Source: Actinomycetes bacterium
Lineage (GTDB): Bacteria > Actinomycetota > Acidimicrobiia > Acidimicrobiales > Acidimicrobiaceae
DNA: 64,000 nt
Reading direction: 5' to 3'
Assembly: GCA_021785255.1 (NCBI GenBank)
Contig: JAJYGA010000110.1
Span: forward strand, 62,001 to 126,000
Part shown: positions 49,734 to 60,298 of the stretch, piece after piece
Layout of the letters: every line of letters begins with the position of its first letter
Numbering within the stretch: the stretch's first letter is position 1
Notes under the pieces: generated by a model
Told to the model about the DNA's origin: nothing
Databases searched by the model: none
The model's input: only the letters and a program-made list of their open reading frames with translations
Position numbers and translations under genes: made by a program

Positions 49734-50288
49734 CTACTGAAAACTCATCTGGAGAATGCGAAGTTGCACATTTCGCGTGCCACGAGCTTTTGAGGAGTTG
49801 GAGAACACGACCTGACCTGAGGCGGAGTTTACGTTAAAGGGTGATTTGATGCCGACTTCCCAGTAGTGACCGTCAGACCCCGCTATGTTCGCAAAGATTT
49901 GAAGCTCTCCATTAGTTTTGGTGGCCTGGATGATGCTCCAACCGAAGTGCCTCAATGTTGCGATAAAGAAGTTGTTGATCTGTCTTTGAGTGTAGGTCGT
50001 CGATAAAACGATGGCCCGATCAAAGGTTCCGGATCCCCGATCGTAGTTGATCTGAGCGTTTAAAGTGCAGTAGGAAGGAACGTAAAGTGCTTTCAACACA
50101 TTTTGGGGTACCGAAGTGTTGTTCGTGACGAGGGGAGCAAAATAGCCCAACGCACTTTTGTAAGGGGCCGGAATCTCGATGTGCGGGTTCCTAGAAGAGA
50201 CGGCTGGTACAGAAAGCACTGTTCCTAGGCTCATCGCCACAAGTGCTGTCGTGTAAAGCACATATTTTGTTTTCTTGGTAAGGGCCAC
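49734..50288 (-). CDS. Hypothetical exported/membrane-anchored protein (184 aa)
   Basis: N-terminal hydrophobic signal/anchor (VLYTTALVAMSLGTVLSVPAV); no recognised family. Confidence 0.6.
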   Translation of the reverse strand: MALTKKTKYVLYTTALVAMSLGTVLSVPAVSSRNPHIEIPAPYKSALGYFAPLVTNNTSVPQNVLKALYVPSYCTLNAQINYDRGSGTFDRAIVLSTTYTQRQINNFFIATLRHFGWSIIQATKTNGELQIFANIAGSDGHYWEVGIKSPFNVNSASGQVVFSNSSKARGTRNVQLRILQMSFQ

Positions 50289-50436
50289 AGTACCTAGTTC
50301 CTTGTCGACATATCTATAAGCTGAAGTCCAAGCTATTCACTTCCTCATCTATAGATTAGAGGTGTCGTGAGGAGGATTGGTGAAGTGGGTATCTGGTTGC
50401 AGGTTTTGTCAGACTTCTTACTAATCTGGATTAGCT

Positions 50437-50510
50437 GGCGACGTGGCCGAGTGGTTAGGCAGAGGCCTGCAAAGCCTTGTACAGCGGTTCGAATCCGCTC
50501 GTCGCCTCCA
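50437..50510 (+). tRNA. tRNA-Cys (GCA), encoded CCA
   Basis: Cloverleaf read by eye: acceptor GGCGACG/CGTCGCC, anticodon loop CTGCAAA, T-loop TTCGAATCC. Confidence 0.93.
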
Positions 50511-50536
50511 TCTTGTGTAGGTTGGTGGTCTGAAAC

Positions 50537-52600
50537 TTGGAGTTTAGGTTAGAGGCACCGAATGCTGAGTCGGTGTACCTTTGTTTTGTTGCCCAAGATG
50601 GTAGGGCTGAAACTGAAAGAGTCGAATTAAAAGAACGTACCCCGGGCGTCTTTATGGAATCTGTAAACGGGGTCGAAGCGGGTCAACTCTATGGATATAG
50701 GGTGCATGGACCCTGGGATCCCGGAGCTGGGCACCTCTACAATCCAATGAAGATTGTCTCAGACCCCTATGCAAGGGGTTACGTTGGTGATCTTGAATAT
50801 AGCGACACCAGATGGCAGATTTGCGTTCAGGAAGAAGACGGTGGTTTGCTTCCTGATCAAAGAGACTCCATAGGTGCGGTGCCGATGTCTGAGGTAACGA
50901 ACCTATTTGACGACGAACCTATGAGCCCCATATCTGACCGTTTTAGTGTGCAGTATCTAAGCTCGGGTGCTATCTATGAAGCACACGTAAAAGGAGCGAC
51001 TTTAGCGACTCCAGGGGTAGATGATGGTATTCGGGGCACTTATCTAGCGCTTGGATCAGATCCGTTTATCGAACATCTCCACTGCTTGGGTGTCGATGTT
51101 TTGGAACTGATGCCCATCTTTGAGTTCTTGGATGAGCCTGAGCTCGTGCAAAGGGGGAAGAAGAACTTTTGGGGATACAACTCATACGGGTTCTTTGCTC
51201 CTACCCGAAGATATAGCGCTACAAACTCCGGACTTTCAGCTGCCCAGCAGCTTCGTCACTCCATCGGGCGTTTGCATGATGCGGGCATAAAAGTCATACT
51301 TGACGTAGTCTACAACCATAGTGCTGAGGGCGGAGTCTTTGGACCGACTCTGTCTTTTAAAGCTGTTGATAATAAGAGCTACTACCTTCTTGAAGCTGAC
51401 GGAAATTACTTGAATTGGTCGGGTACTGGAAATACATTTGACAGCTCTTCCGCCCTCTTTTTAAAGTTGGCGCTTGATTCAATGAGATACTTTGTCCAAA
51501 GCTTTGGAGTCGACGGGTTTAGGTTAGACCTAGGGGCGGCTCTGTCTGTGGGATCCTACGAAGGAACCGTGATACATCTCCCACCAGCTAAATCTCCGTT
51601 TTATCTGGCGCTGATGCAGGATCCGTTATTGCGTGATCGCATAGTTATTGCCGAGCCATGGGATGCTACTATGGAAGGTCAACTGGCAGGTCAGTATCCC
51701 GCTGGCATAGCCGAATGGAACGGTCATTTTAGGGACGATGTTAGGAGATTTTGGTCCTTTGACAAAACAGGTTTTGGAGCGTATGCTACGAGACTTTGTG
51801 GCTCAGAAGATGTCTTTGGCAGAACAGGACGGGACCACTCTCGATCAGTCAACTTTGTGACTTGCCACGATGGATTTACTCTCTTCGACGTGGTTCACTT
51901 TCGGGAGAAAGATAACTTTGAGAACGGTGAGAATAACCAAGACGGTTCTTCTTTTGAGCCCACGTGCTACATCCCAAGTGATCTTGAGATTGATGCCGTC
52001 GCGGCAGAGGTGCTTAGAATGCGTACGATTCGCTCACTGCTTGGTTCACTTTATCTTTCGCTCGGCAAACCTATGATCACATACGGCGATGAGTTCGAGC
52101 GATCTCAAGAGGGCAATAACAACGCGTACTGTGTTGATTCTCCAAAAACCTGGTCGTCTTGGAAATCTTCAACAACAACTCAATTTATCTACAGAGCCGC
52201 TCAGGTGAGATCCGATTTGGCGGACTTATTTGCTCCTATGTTCTTAGAGGAGAGACGTTCCTCTCGAGACGAGGTGTTCGATCCTTGTCGCGACGACGTG
52301 GAGTTCTACAAAGAAGATGGGTCGCCGTTCATCGCTGACGAGTGGAGTGCAGAGGTATCAAGGACACTCTCGATTCTCAGGTCCAGGAGAGGTCGAAAAG
52401 ACGGAGATCATCTGGGAGCTTTCCTTACTATTTCCAACCCCTCTTTAGACGATGTCTCTGTCGCTATTCCTGAAGTAGCCCATATTCAGCACTTTGTAGT
52501 ATTGTTGGACTCTTCACTGTTATTGAGTGACAACGTTCAGTACGTGTCTGGACATCGAATAGAAGTGCCTGCTAAATCTATGGTTGCACTGCTGGCATGA
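50537..52600 (+). CDS. glgX: GlgX-like glycogen debranching enzyme (GH13)
   Basis: VDGFRLDLGAAL, IAEPWD, VTCHDG; TTG start, in-frame stop only 6 nt upstream of it. Confidence 0.9.
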   Translation: MEFRLEAPNAESVYLCFVAQDGRAETERVELKERTPGVFMESVNGVEAGQLYGYRVHGPWDPGAGHLYNPMKIVSDPYARGYVGDLEYSDTRWQICVQEEDGGLLPDQRDSIGAVPMSEVTNLFDDEPMSPISDRFSVQYLSSGAIYEAHVKGATLATPGVDDGIRGTYLALGSDPFIEHLHCLGVDVLELMPIFEFLDEPELVQRGKKNFWGYNSYGFFAPTRRYSATNSGLSAAQQLRHSIGRLHDAGIKVILDVVYNHSAEGGVFGPTLSFKAVDNKSYYLLEADGNYLNWSGTGNTFDSSSALFLKLALDSMRYFVQSFGVDGFRLDLGAALSVGSYEGTVIHLPPAKSPFYLALMQDPLLRDRIVIAEPWDATMEGQLAGQYPAGIAEWNGHFRDDVRRFWSFDKTGFGAYATRLCGSEDVFGRTGRDHSRSVNFVTCHDGFTLFDVVHFREKDNFENGENNQDGSSFEPTCYIPSDLEIDAVAAEVLRMRTIRSLLGSLYLSLGKPMITYGDEFERSQEGNNNAYCVDSPKTWSSWKSSTTTQFIYRAAQVRSDLADLFAPMFLEERRSSRDEVFDPCRDDVEFYKEDGSPFIADEWSAEVSRTLSILRSRRGRKDGDHLGAFLTISNPSLDDVSVAIPEVAHIQHFVVLLDSSLLLSDNVQYVSGHRIEVPAKSMVALLA

Positions 52601-52634
52601 AACCCCTATTTTCTCTGCTATTGTGTATGGTCAC

Positions 52635-52707
52635 GGGCCGTTGGCGCAGCTGGTAGCGCACTTGCATGACGCGCAAGGGGTCAGAGGTTCGAGTCCTCTA
52701 CGGCCCA
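52635..52707 (+). tRNA. tRNA-Val (GAC)
   Basis: Cloverleaf read by eye: acceptor GGGCCGT/ACGGCCC, anticodon loop ATGACGC, T-arm AGAGGTTCGAGTCCTCT. Confidence 0.92.
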
Positions 52708-53190
52708 CTTCGGTTATCTAGTCAAACCCGGGTGTTTAGCAGAATGTGGTTGACTTGGTTCTTAGGGATCATTATTCTAAGCAGACGAGAAGAAACTGAG
52801 CAAGAAGTCTTTCCTTCTCGATCTAATAGGGTTGTAAGGTTTGAATATATCTTTTCGTACTTGATCGCAAGTCAGTATTGGATAATACGCCAAGTAGCAA
52901 TTTCAAAAGAGTAGTACCTATCAAGAAATATAAGAGGTGTATGCGGTCTAGGTGTGAAGTGAAACGGAGCAGGATAAGGTTTTAGTTCCCATCGTACTCT
53001 TCCGATGAATTAGCAGGATGAAACATAGCAGCAACAACCAAGGAGGCGTGGATCTACTGCGGTAGTAGCAATTCGAAGCAAGGCAGGTACGTTCCACTAA
53101 GCTACTTGAGGGCTAGGACGAACCGGAATAAGAGCTGCGCTTTTCACACATTGATCCAGCAAATGTTCATGGAAGGAGGTGTATCGTGCT

Positions 53191-54180
53191 ATGGAATGGA
53201 GCGCAGAGGACGAAGAGGCATGGAATCTTCACAACGAAGGTGTCAATGCCCTCTTTTCGATGTGGGTGAGTCTAGCAACAAAGGCTGCTGAGGAAGGGAG
53301 GTCGTTCTTTGCTGACTTGCCGAGCGAGTTTCAGTCAGTGGACTGGTTTCGATCTCATCTGGAGTCTTATCGTCTAACGTTTTGTGGCTCTCCGGACACT
53401 CCTGATGTGCGCGACTCGGCGCGTGGAGTCGGATTTGCTCATATCTATGCTCATGTACCACCATCGGAGTATGTTGGTCTTTATAACTTGATGTTTGCCA
53501 GCTATCACGCTTTGGAGAAAGATTCGGAGACTCCCCCTCTGCCGCCACTTTCTACGATACGGCGGCGATGGCTGTCTGATATGCAGACAACGCTAGATAC
53601 CTATACTGCTGCTTTGAGTGGTCTGGTAGCCTCATGGAGTTCTTTGGCTACTATTGATCCGTTGACGGGGACGCTCAACCGTCGTGGACTCTGGGAGCGT
53701 ATTACTCAGGACATTAGGAGCCGGTCTGATTCAGCTGCTTTTATTGTCTGGGATCTCGACTATTTCAAGACTATAAACGACAGTCATGGACACCCTAATG
53801 GTGACCGGATCTTACAGCAATTGGCTACTTTGGAACAGAAGCAGTCGCGCGTTGACGACGCCCTCGGACGACTGGGTGGTGATGAGTTTGTTTGGTGGGT
53901 GCCTGGACTTGTTGATCAATCTGTGCTTTGCAACCGAATTCAAGGTTTTGCTAGAACTTTGTATGACCAAGAGCGCCTGACGTTCTCTGCGGGTGTAGCT
54001 AGATATCCAAATGATGGTGAAACAGTGGATCAGCTATACGTCGCTGCTGACGAGGCTCTATATCGCGCTAAGCATGCGGGCAGAAAATGCTGGTGCGTGG
54101 CTGGAGTGGATACCATCTATCCAACGCTCCGGAGTTCAGGGCCTAATGATCTGCAAGATGTGGTTGAAACTCTACGATGA
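53191..54180 (+). CDS. Diguanylate cyclase (GGDEF) with N-terminal globin-coupled-sensor-like domain
   Basis: RVDDALGRLGGDEFVWW with I-site RxxD; N-terminal RGVGFAHIYAHVPPSEYVGLYN resembles the proximal-His region of globin sensors; SD GGAGG at 53175-53179. Confidence 0.85.
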   Translation: MEWSAEDEEAWNLHNEGVNALFSMWVSLATKAAEEGRSFFADLPSEFQSVDWFRSHLESYRLTFCGSPDTPDVRDSARGVGFAHIYAHVPPSEYVGLYNLMFASYHALEKDSETPPLPPLSTIRRRWLSDMQTTLDTYTAALSGLVASWSSLATIDPLTGTLNRRGLWERITQDIRSRSDSAAFIVWDLDYFKTINDSHGHPNGDRILQQLATLEQKQSRVDDALGRLGGDEFVWWVPGLVDQSVLCNRIQGFARTLYDQERLTFSAGVARYPNDGETVDQLYVAADEALYRAKHAGRKCWCVAGVDTIYPTLRSSGPNDLQDVVETLR

Positions 54181-54769
54181 GCTGCTGCTTGGTCGTAATT
54201 AGACGATTACTGAAAAGAAGTGGCGTCTTTAGGATTTCTTAGTAATCTTCAACAGACTCGTAGTGTCAACGCGGTGACATGGGTGTGACAGCCGAACCTT
54301 AAAGAGCACAGCGCTTTTTATGTACGGTGAATTTTGCTTTAGCTAGGATCTTTGCAAGGCATTCCCTTTATAAGTCAACAACATGCTTTGTAAGTGAGTA
54401 CGAGGCCCTTGCAAGCGGAAAAGAAGAACTGGCAGTCGGTAGTTTATTCCCTTATTTTTAACGTATAGCGTCATGGTGTGGAACTGGATCTGTCGTGCGT
54501 AGATGAAAATGAAGAAGTATGGTGCTTGGTTTTCGAGCTGCAGATAGAGAAGGTGTTACATGGTCTCTTATCCCACGCATCTCGATACGAACTTGGTGAA
54601 GCGTGACTTTGTCGTGTCATCTACTGAGAGTGCGTTGTCTAGGACATCTAATTTAATTCTTTGAAATGGGATTAAGTCTTTGGCCTTTTAGTTTCGAATT
54701 AAAGTTTGTCCAGCCGTCTCGCGGTGTGGTGGCCTGTTGCCGCGGCAATGGAGATGATGGCTGAGTGCT

Positions 54770-55384
54770 TCAATGGGTTCGAGCTATCGTTACTACGTAA
54801 TCAGAGTCTTTTGTCCAGGGTCGAAGATCCCACGTGCTGAAGCGATGTTCAATCTCTAGGCGAGCTGCCGAAAGATCGTGATCGAAGTCTTCCAGCAGAT
54901 AGCCATGTGCTTGACTAAAGCCTGCGACAACTGGAGCGTCGTTTCGAAGATGCTTGCTTACGTTGGAAAGTACCTGTGCTCCTGTGCCCACAGCCAAATA
55001 GGGCATCACGTTTCCCGCAAGTATTGAGGCATCGAATAGTTCATGAATGTCATGTGAGACCAGGTCGAGATCGTAGAGGTCGCCTTGAATCCAAGTTGGT
55101 CCTAGATAGTCCATCCTGGCAGCTTCAATCAGTATAGGGTCGATGTCGATGCCCACAACTTTGTGCCCCCTCCGATGTAAGGCAGCTCCTACTCGCCCTG
55201 TACCGCACCCCGCATCAAGTATTAAAGAGCTAGGTGCAACCAAGGCGTCAAGTAACCTAGCTTCACCTTCTAGATCAACGCCACGTGTGCGTAGATCTCT
55301 AAATCGCTCGACAAAACGTTGGGAGTGGTCCTTGTCGTTCTCCGTCAACCATCGCGGCGTGGGATTAGGTGTATTTTTGGCCAC
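54770..55384 (-). CDS. Class I SAM-dependent methyltransferase
   Basis: LILDAGCGTGRVGAALHRRGHKVVGIDIDP. Confidence 0.88.
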   Translation of the reverse strand: MAKNTPNPTPRWLTENDKDHSQRFVERFRDLRTRGVDLEGEARLLDALVAPSSLILDAGCGTGRVGAALHRRGHKVVGIDIDPILIEAARMDYLGPTWIQGDLYDLDLVSHDIHELFDASILAGNVMPYLAVGTGAQVLSNVSKHLRNDAPVVAGFSQAHGYLLEDFDHDLSAARLEIEHRFSTWDLRPWTKDSDYVVTIARTH

Positions 55385-55404
55385 GCATACTTCTTATCTG
55401 GCTC

Positions 55405-56121
55405 TCAGGCATCGACGAACTTTTTGGCAGTAACGACGTAACCTTCGCCGACCACGTTTTCAAAGACTATGGAAGCAAATCCAGCTTCGGTGAGATATCG
55501 CCGCCAAGTATCAACGGACACGGGCTTTTCTTGGACTCGAAGAGTAAACCTGACTACATTTTTGGCAATGCGCCACCAGCCGCCTGGTCCAAGTTTGGCA
55601 AGTTTTTGGACTTTGGAGTATATGATCTTACGATCTTCGCTGGTTGCTCCTCGACCAAACATCATGTCCCCGATGATGAGTCTCCCGCCAGGTTTAAGCC
55701 AGGTGAAAGCCTTCTTTAATGCCTCCTGCTTCTGTTGATCGGAAAGGTGATGTAATACATAGTTGCTCACGATAAGATCCAGGCTTAAAGTTGGTATCTC
55801 CAGGGCTTCAAGTGACGAACAACGAGTCTCTATGTTAGATAGTCCCTCTTTCGAGGCCTTATGTTTTAGAATCTCGAGCATTGTAGGTGCAATATCGATA
55901 GCGATAACTCTTTTGGCATGTTGTGCGAGTGGAAGTGCAAGCTGCCCTGATCCGCACCCAAGATCCGCGACGTGCTCATAAGAGACTTCGTTTGCCAGGT
56001 TGACGACTTTTTGCACTACCTTGTCCAGACCAGGATTTGTGGTATCCTCCCAGCTCTGCGCTCGTCTCGTCCATACTATCTCTTGTACTTTGGTTCCCAG
56101 TAGACTCAGGCCCTTTTGCAT
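55405..56121 (-). CDS. Class I SAM-dependent methyltransferase
   Basis: VADLGCGSGQLALPLAQHAKRVIAIDIAPTML, LKPGGRLIIGDM. Confidence 0.9.
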   Translation of the reverse strand: MQKGLSLLGTKVQEIVWTRRAQSWEDTTNPGLDKVVQKVVNLANEVSYEHVADLGCGSGQLALPLAQHAKRVIAIDIAPTMLEILKHKASKEGLSNIETRCSSLEALEIPTLSLDLIVSNYVLHHLSDQQKQEALKKAFTWLKPGGRLIIGDMMFGRGATSEDRKIIYSKVQKLAKLGPGGWWRIAKNVVRFTLRVQEKPVSVDTWRRYLTEAGFASIVFENVVGEGYVVTAKKFVDA

Positions 56122-56281
56122 TTCATGTAGCCTATACGCTTGAACCCTTATACATGTGACTTTTCCTGAGTATGTGCTAACTCATCCCCAAAGACTAAAC
56201 AGTTATGATGCATCATGAGGTTTTATTTCAACCTGCATAAGTAGTGTGATGGATGATAGATATGGGTGACAGGACTTAACT

Positions 56282-57355
56282 TTGCGCAAAGGTAACTTAG
56301 CGGCGGTTGTCGTGCTTCTTGCTGTTTTAATTGGAGGTTCATTTCTAATATTTAGAGGAGGTTCTAGAGGCAATTCAGTCACATCGACAACCACGTCTAG
56401 CACCAAAATTGTAACCAAGCCGTCAGTCACGACCACAACTACTCAACCCCCCGAAGTGATATTAGGGTCTGGATACATAAATACAACCGTTACCGAGCCA
56501 AACAAAGTTATGTGCCCCCCTGGCTTTGGATGTGCTCCAAGAACTTATACTCTGCAGATCTTTTATCCTTCGGGACAAAGTTCTTCTGCTCCTGTCTTGA
56601 ACGCCCCTTTTTTCAAACCAAAGACTACCCAATCGTATCCTCTGATCGTATTTGGCATAGGCTTCAATACGATGCCGTCTCAGTACTATCCTCTGATCAG
56701 CGCATGGGTAAATGCGGGTTATATCGTGGCAGCCCCTATTTTCCCGTTGACGTCTTCAGCGGGATTAGCACACTATGGCGTCAATTTGAACGATACCAAA
56801 TTGGCGGACGAGTACGAAGATGATTTGGCCAACGAACCAGGAGACATGGCGGCTGCCGCTGCCTACATTGGGCAGCTGAATAGTTCCAGCTCGTCTTTTC
56901 TGTATCATGGCGTAAATATGTCGGAGATTGCCGCAGCCGGACAGAGCGATGGTGGTGACGCGACTTTGGCGTTGTCTTACAATTCATGCTGTGTCGATAG
57001 TTCATTGAAGGCTGCTTTAGTGCTTTCGGGAGCGGAGTATCCCGGGTTTCCCAATACTTACTTCACCACGCCTGCAATCCCTATGCTTGTTACCCAAGGT
57101 AGTGCTGACACGATTAACCCCCCACAATTATCCTCGGCTATCTATGCAGCTGCTCCATCGCCGAAGTACTTTTTGAACCTTATTGGAGCAACACATCTCC
57201 AGCCCTATACTGCTTATAACGCCTACGAGCAAACGGTAGCTGCAGTTAGTGTTGATTTCTTCAATGCCTACCTAAAGGGAGAAACTCAAGCGCTCTCTGC
57301 TATGTCGAGTGCCGGAAATCTGCAGGGCACCGCTCAATTAACCTCGTCCCCATAA
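56282..57355 (+). CDS. Secreted/anchored alpha/beta hydrolase (dienelactone-hydrolase-like)
   Basis: N-terminal TM, AAGQSDGGDATLAL nucleophile elbow, late His in GATHLQPY. Confidence 0.8.
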   Translation: MRKGNLAAVVVLLAVLIGGSFLIFRGGSRGNSVTSTTTSSTKIVTKPSVTTTTTQPPEVILGSGYINTTVTEPNKVMCPPGFGCAPRTYTLQIFYPSGQSSSAPVLNAPFFKPKTTQSYPLIVFGIGFNTMPSQYYPLISAWVNAGYIVAAPIFPLTSSAGLAHYGVNLNDTKLADEYEDDLANEPGDMAAAAAYIGQLNSSSSSFLYHGVNMSEIAAAGQSDGGDATLALSYNSCCVDSSLKAALVLSGAEYPGFPNTYFTTPAIPMLVTQGSADTINPPQLSSAIYAAAPSPKYFLNLIGATHLQPYTAYNAYEQTVAAVSVDFFNAYLKGETQALSAMSSAGNLQGTAQLTSSP

Positions 57356-57365
57356 AGGAGTTGCA

Positions 57366-58571
57366 TTGTCAAAGTGGTGGGTAAAACGATACGTATCTGA
57401 CGCGGACCTGAACTCTGAAGATCTAACAATAGCGGTAAAGGATCTCTTTGATATGGAAGGTGAAGTTACGGGGGCAGGATCAAAGGTGGTTTCATCTTGG
57501 AACAATAAGGCGGAAGTGGATGCGACGACTGTTGCTAATGCCAAGTTGTCTGGAGCTACTGTAGTGGGGAAGTCAATCACTACCGAATTGGCGTTCGCTG
57601 CTCAGGGCGTAAATCCTTTTTTTGGCACTCCCACAAATCCATCTTATCCAGATTTAATTCCAGGTGGATCGTCTTCTGGTTCGGCAGTTGCAGTTGCGTC
57701 GGGAGAAGTGAAGGTGGGTTTTGGAAGCGACACGGGTGGGTCTATACGTATTCCGGCTTGTTGTTGCGGAATCTATGGTCTAAAGACGACGGCAGGAAGG
57801 GTCTCGACTCAAGGAGTCTGGCCGCTTTCTCAGACGCTCGACACAGTGGGGCCCTTGGCCAAAAGCCTCGAAAATCTTGCAGTCGGATTGAAGATAATGG
57901 AGAATTCGGACTTCAGTTTTGCAAAAACTCGTCCCTTTATGAGGGTACTGAGGGTTAGGACGTCCGCGTCAACTCGAGTTGAATCCGCAATAGAGGTATG
58001 TCTTAGAGCCTTTGACGAACTCGATGTGGTTGACCATCCGTTCTTGGAGCAGGATATGTTATGTCAAGCTGGTTCCACGGTGATGGGATTTGAAGCCTAT
58101 CGCAACAACTCAGCAGTTTTAAAAGAAGCGCATAGGATGGATCCTTGGGTCAGAAACCGACTTGAGGACTCGTCATCGATTTCAGACAGGAGCTATGGCG
58201 AGGCGCTTAGCTACATGTACGATCAACGAAGCAGATATGCAGATCTCCTGGTTGAGCAAGACGCTGTGATGGTCTTGGCTACCGTTCCATCTCCAATACC
58301 TCCTTTAACAAAAGCCTACGCCCATAAACTGAACGTTAATACGTTGCCTTTTAACGTCCTTGGTCTCCCTGCGGTATCGTTTCCGTTACCCTCGTCGTTT
58401 GTTTGTGCCGAGTTGGGATCGATCCAGTCATCTCTCAGCGCTGGAGATGAGGGACAAGGTATGTCTCAATCGGGAGGCGAGGTGGCTATCTCTGTACAAA
58501 TGGTTGGCCCGCCTAACTCCGAGGATCGTCTCTTGAAAACCGTTGAGATGCTAGAGAGCCGGATGATCTAG
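57366..58571 (+). CDS. Amidase-signature family enzyme
   Basis: AVKDLFD, PGGSSSGSAVAVASGEVKVGFGSDTGGSIRIPA. Confidence 0.92.
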   Translation: MSKWWVKRYVSDADLNSEDLTIAVKDLFDMEGEVTGAGSKVVSSWNNKAEVDATTVANAKLSGATVVGKSITTELAFAAQGVNPFFGTPTNPSYPDLIPGGSSSGSAVAVASGEVKVGFGSDTGGSIRIPACCCGIYGLKTTAGRVSTQGVWPLSQTLDTVGPLAKSLENLAVGLKIMENSDFSFAKTRPFMRVLRVRTSASTRVESAIEVCLRAFDELDVVDHPFLEQDMLCQAGSTVMGFEAYRNNSAVLKEAHRMDPWVRNRLEDSSSISDRSYGEALSYMYDQRSRYADLLVEQDAVMVLATVPSPIPPLTKAYAHKLNVNTLPFNVLGLPAVSFPLPSSFVCAELGSIQSSLSAGDEGQGMSQSGGEVAISVQMVGPPNSEDRLLKTVEMLESRMI

Positions 58572-58945
58572 ATGCTGGCGCTGTCTTGGGGGAACTAGTC
58601 CTGTTCTTTATGTTCCGCCATGGCGATCTGCACCTGGACCCTTGAAGTCTTGGGGTTGGTTAGGAGAAGTCTGAGCGAAGAAACTCCCGCCAGCTAGATT
58701 ACGATGTCCCTCTATCGTCTGTTCTCGTAGTTATCCCGAGACATCGCTCATGAACGGATGAATTTTAAGGCAAGGTCATCTACGGTTGGACAAAATATTT
58801 CCTTTAATCCCAGTTCAATTCGCCTGGTTGTCTAAGATTGAACTTGATGGTTTGTTCCCTGCACGATCGATTAGATTGGCTAAAGATTTTGTCTGAAAAG
58901 GCGTAGCTGGAGTCAAGCTGTGAGGAGTGCTTCTTTGACTCAGCT

Positions 58946-59335
58946 TTGAGAAAGGAGTACTTGATGTCCGCGTCAATAAGGATTGGAGCGGTGTCTTTGG
59001 ACTGCGCTGATCCACGTGAACTAGCGGGGTTTTATGCACGTCTATTTGGAGCTGAAATTACCTATGAAACAGATGATTTTGCGGCAATTCGATTGGACCA
59101 TATCTGGTTATCGATGGTGAAAATAGACTCATATACCCCTCCAACATGGCCTGCTGATACCATCCCGAAGCAAGTACATCTTGACTTGGCTGTTACAGAT
59201 CTTATTGAGGGCGAAAGAAACGCTATAGCATCTGGAGCTACGCGAATGTCTGTGCAGCCGAACCCAGAGCATTGGATAGTTTTGAGAGATCCTGCTGGCC
59301 ATCCCTTTTGCATTACGACTTTGATTCCAGATTAA
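58946..59335 (+). CDS. VOC/glyoxalase-family protein
   Basis: LDCADPRELAGFYARLFG, WIVLRDPAGHPFCI. Confidence 0.88.
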   Translation: MRKEYLMSASIRIGAVSLDCADPRELAGFYARLFGAEITYETDDFAAIRLDHIWLSMVKIDSYTPPTWPADTIPKQVHLDLAVTDLIEGERNAIASGATRMSVQPNPEHWIVLRDPAGHPFCITTLIPD

Positions 59336-59488
59336 CCGGAGATTTCAGCGAGCTAAAGTCGTTTTGGAACAGGCGACGCATAAATGATGCGTTTTGCCAC
59401 CATTGAGATCATCTGAAGCGCATGGTTGCGAAGTTCGTATATTGAGGCTTTGTGTTATAGAAAAGGAGGAGGGTACTAAAGGTCAAGT

Positions 59489-60298
59489 CTAAGCAAGAGA
59501 CAATCCGGCATCGATGTTCAGTACGCTTCCGGTGATTGAGTTCGCGCGCTCAGAGAGCAGGAACATTATTGCGTCGGCTACCTCCGTAGGCTCTATGAGT
59601 CTATTGGTAAGGTGTTGAGAGGCAAAGCTATCTGCAGAGTCAAGATCATAGATTCTTGCAGAGTGATTGAGAATCTCGCCTTTGGTGGATCCAGGGGCCA
59701 CTACGTTTGCGGTTATGCCACTGTTTTTTAGTTCTAGCGCAAGTGACTTCACGTATCCGTTGACTCCATGTTTGGAAGCGACGTAAGCTCCAAGACGAGG
59801 TAGTGCTTTTGCGCCAGCGATTGAAGATACCGCGACAAAGCGTTTTACCGGGCTATTTGACGAAATTAGATGGTCCAGACAACTACGAGCTAGGTTCATT
59901 ACACCAAAGAGGTTAGTTTCGACTATGAGACGTTCAACGTCTCTGTCCAGATGCCATGAACGTTGCGTGCCATCCACTACTCCAGCACATGCAATTACGG
60001 CACACAGCTCAGTTCCACCACTAGTTCCAGCCTTGACTTTTAGAAAAGATTCAACTATGTCGCGAAGTTCGTCGTACTCCCGAACGTCACACTTACATAT
60101 CTTTATCTGCTTTTGTCCAAAGTGCTCTTGGCGTTTTAGCAGCTGGTCTCTCGTGGAAGACATATAGGGAAGTTCCTCTGTCTCAAAGATATCAAGAGCT
60201 AAGACCCTGTAGCCGGAGTCCAAAAGCCGATCTACCACAGCCAGTCCTATTCCTCGTGCTGCGCCAGTTACAATGACCGAACCCTTTGCGGTAATCAT
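59489..60298 (-). CDS. Short-chain dehydrogenase resembling mycofactocin-coupled SDRs
   Basis: VTGAARGIGLAV, insertion ELPYMSSTRDQL after the cofactor-binding region, GAYVASKHGVNGYVK, coupled to mftE. Confidence 0.88.
   Translation of the reverse strand: MITAKGSVIVTGAARGIGLAVVDRLLDSGYRVLALDIFETEELPYMSSTRDQLLKRQEHFGQKQIKICKCDVREYDELRDIVESFLKVKAGTSGGTELCAVIACAGVVDGTQRSWHLDRDVERLIVETNLFGVMNLARSCLDHLISSNSPVKRFVAVSSIAGAKALPRLGAYVASKHGVNGYVKSLALELKNSGITANVVAPGSTKGEILNHSARIYDLDSADSFASQHLTNRLIEPTEVADAIMFLLSERANSITGSVLNIDAGLSLA

Noticed and set aside
52920-53170. Possible c-di-GMP riboswitch before the GGDEF gene
   Set aside because: No convincing GEMM core by eye; only a short CTAC-TGCG-GTAG hairpin.
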